A DNA stretch of 64,000 nucleotides, taken from NCBI RefSeq assembly GCF_003665065.1, contig NZ_RCHR01000002.1, positions 682,001 to 746,000 on the forward strand, written 5' to 3'. Every line of letters begins with the position of its first letter. Position 1 is the first letter of the stretch. Below the pieces are notes generated by a model. It searched no databases. It saw only the letters and a program-made list of their open reading frames with translations, and was not told the origin of the DNA. This document shows positions 62,331-64,000 of the stretch, one piece after another. The DNA is from Oceanobacillus piezotolerans (GTDB lineage Bacteria; Bacillota; Bacilli; Bacillales; Amphibacillaceae). The translations under genes and the position numbers were made by a program.

Positions 62331-62576
62331 TTAATAAGCCATTGGCAATGTAGATATAATAAAAACTATAATTAAAACTAATTTAATATAACCGCCATAT
62401 TTTGGGGTTCCGTGCTTCTTTTCTAACATAGAAACGTAAGTAATTAGCAAGGTCAATCCAATGACCAAAATGGTAAATCCTACCTTGTCATCTTGAAGAA
62501 GCAAAGCCCTCAGTGCAAAAAATCCTATTAACAGATATCCAATATATCCTAATGTAAATTGAATAACTTGCTTCAC
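62331..62576 (-). CDS. Small membrane protein of unknown function
   Basis: The protein has 81 residues with three hydrophobic helices (~8-26, ~33-49 and ~64-81) and a short basic loop (EKKHGTPKYGGYIK). GGGAGCGAGG lies upstream of the start. It resembles small Bacillus membrane proteins of unknown function; I do not recognise the family with certainty. Confidence 0.65.
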   Translation of the reverse strand: MKQVIQFTLGYIGYLLIGFFALRALLLQDDKVGFTILVIGLTLLITYVSMLEKKHGTPKYGGYIKLVLIIVFIISTLPMAY

Positions 62577-62686
62577 TCTTCATCCTCGCTCCCTTTTAGT
62601 TATTACTCACTATTATTTCTTGTTGTTGCATATATTCCTTTTTATATGTCCGTAGTTTATCAGCTTTAGTAAAATAACTTCGACAT

Positions 62687-62717
62687 AAAAAAGCGTTAAT
62701 CCTTCTTGAATTAACGC
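62687..62717 (-). terminator. Terminator of the phzF-like gene
   Basis: GCGTTAAT and ATTAACGC form an 8-bp stem with a 9-base loop. On the minus strand it is followed by TTTTTT. It lies ~110 bp after the PhzF-like stop. Confidence 0.75.
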
Positions 62718-62824
62718 ACCCGTTACTTTAAGTACAATTATTCTCAAACTACAATAGCGACTGGATAAAGAATTGCATTAACTTTATAATTTAAGCACCT
62801 TGTAGATTAAAGAAAACTTTTTTA

Positions 62825-63718
62825 TTAGATAACCACTTCAAATTCATTTACATATACTGCATTTCCTGTAATTTCTATTTTATAATTTTCTTGTGTCTTA
62901 GAAACGTGTACCAATACCCTACCATCTTTATCAATTTCCTGCCCTTGTTCTACTACAAGGTTTAAAGATTCTTCAAAATTTCTTTTTATATAATTAGCAA
63001 AATATGCTCCCATTACCCCTGAGGCAGTTCCTGTAACAGCATCTTCTATTGTACCAGAGAAAGGTGAAGAGAAGTGTCGAGCGTGCATATTAGCATCCGA
63101 ATCATAGGTTTCTAAACAAAATGGGTGAAGGGATGCTTTTGGTATTTCTTTTAATATTGTAGGAAATAACTTATTATTTGGTCTCATTTTTTTAAAGGCA
63201 TCAAGTGTTTTTATTGGAATTAAAAGTGTCCAAGTCCCTGTACTACCATATATAATCGGTAATTTATCATCAATATCCTCTTTTGTTATCCCGATGGAGT
63301 TAGCTAAGTCTTCGATAGAACCTTTATAATCTTTAAACTGTGGTGAAGCCTGTTTCATAGTTATAGATGTTTTATTATCAAGTGTTTTAACAATCTTTAT
63401 TGGTAAAACACCTGCTTTTGTTTCAATTGTAAAATCCTTTTTATCCCCTAATAATCCTTTCGTTTTTAAAGCGTACACAGTTGCCATTGTGCCGTGTCCG
63501 CAAAGGTTCATTTCGTGACCCGGAGTAAAATACCGTATTCCAAGGTCAGCTATTTTAGACTTAACTGGAAAAGCTGTTTCATTAAACCCTACTCTTAGAG
63601 CAACTTCTTGCATTTCCCTATCTGTTAAGCCATTTCCATATAAAACAACCCCAGCTGGATTCCCTTTATTGGGTTCTTTACTAAAAGCATCATAATGATA
63701 AACCTTTACCGATTTCAC
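62825..63718 (-). CDS. PhzF-family isomerase-like protein
   Basis: The protein has 297 residues with two PhzF-type domains: '[20 protein letters not shown]', then '[10 protein letters not shown]' with the conserved Glu, '[20 protein letters not shown]' and, in the second half, '[20 protein letters not shown]'. Family members are epimerases or isomerases; the substrate of this one is unknown, and no phenazine genes are near. It stands alone and is followed by a terminator. Confidence 0.92.
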   Translation of the reverse strand: MKSVKVYHYDAFSKEPNKGNPAGVVLYGNGLTDREMQEVALRVGFNETAFPVKSKIADLGIRYFTPGHEMNLCGHGTMATVYALKTKGLLGDKKDFTIETKAGVLPIKIVKTLDNKTSITMKQASPQFKDYKGSIEDLANSIGITKEDIDDKLPIIYGSTGTWTLLIPIKTLDAFKKMRPNNKLFPTILKEIPKASLHPFCLETYDSDANMHARHFSSPFSGTIEDAVTGTASGVMGAYFANYIKRNFEESLNLVVEQGQEIDKDGRVLVHVSKTQENYKIEITGNAVYVNEFEVVI

Positions 63719-64000
63719 GAGTTAATCCCTCCATTAAATTAGAGAATTATTTATATATTCTTTATCTTATTAAGATTTACCACTCGTTACCGCTGCATTT
63801 ACCAATGGGATAACATCAAGTCCGGATTGGAATTTCGTTTTCTTTCACTGGTTAAGAAATGGACAGGAATCTAGTAAAAGAAAGCGTTCCTTGCTTTCTA
63901 TTTAGTTATAGATTATCGGACATTTTAAAGGGGAGCAAGATGTCATAAGGAGTTAGGTAGCGTATTGTGATGCTTACAACTTAATGAGCCCGGACACCAA
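63719..64000. other. Window end, no gene recognised
   Basis: This holds the upstream region of the PhzF-like gene and then sequence without a supportable open frame on either strand. Confidence 0.4.

Overview
The window is low-GC DNA with AGGAGG ribosome-binding sites, TTGACA/TATAAT-type promoters, lipoproteins with Firmicute lipoboxes and U-tailed terminators. Gene content (Flp/Tad pilus without outer-membrane secretin, DUF2325, DUF2935, YkyA, LysM-3D protein, CydDC, KatA-type catalase) fits a Bacillaceae chromosome, most like Virgibacillus/Oceanobacillus relatives. There are no rRNA or tRNA genes, no CRISPR array and no intact prophage.

Layout. 1-2.7 kb: a signalling operon (end of a probable RecA/KaiC-like ATPase, a small winged-helix-like protein, a PocR/GAF/LuxR regulator). 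2.7-10.9 kb: a complete Gram-positive Tad (Flp) pilus locus with DUF192, three tandem Flp pilins (two are under 60 codons), prepilin peptidase, TadE, TadG-like, CpaB, TadZ, CpaF, TadB and TadC. 11-15 kb: an LLM oxidoreductase and two M14 carboxypeptidases. 15.5-18.8 kb: an ABC sugar importer (binding lipoprotein plus two permeases, no ATPase). 19.3-24.8 kb: a xylose operon xylA-xylB-transporter-mutarotase on the minus strand, without xylR. 25.3-26.4 kb: alpha/beta hydrolase plus DUF2325.

26.6-36.9 kb is the most interesting region, a sulfur-scavenging cluster. One minus-strand operon carries two HpaB-like flavin monooxygenases, a broken SsuD/MsuD-type monooxygenase, an SfnG-like monooxygenase, MetN, MetI and an SfnB/MsuC-like acyl-CoA-dehydrogenase-fold enzyme. 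MetQ is divergent. A nitroreductase and an HTH-only LysR fragment lie beyond it. Four transcription units here (HpaB operon, metQ, nitroreductase, LysR fragment) share a leader pattern: a 4-bp hairpin of NNGG/CCNN form with a four-base loop, one A, then a GC-clamped terminator-like hairpin. I do not recognise this as a known riboswitch. The cluster is bounded by remnants of a tyrosine recombinase (25.0 kb) and of an IS1182-type transposase and island RadC (37 kb).

37-64 kb is mixed: GH84 glucosaminidase, BceB-like permease remnant, YeeE/TsuA thiosulfate transporter, TetR-thioesterase-MFS efflux operon, secreted endonuclease I, acetate transporter, catalase under a PerR-like inverted repeat, VOC protein, an envelope operon (YkyA, polysaccharide deacetylase, DUF4015 hydrolase), CydDC, decayed alpha/beta-hydrolase and transglutaminase genes, DUF2935, LysM-3D protein, secreted metallo-beta-lactamase-fold protein, a small membrane protein and PhzF.

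All assignments were made by reading the sequence. No database search was run.
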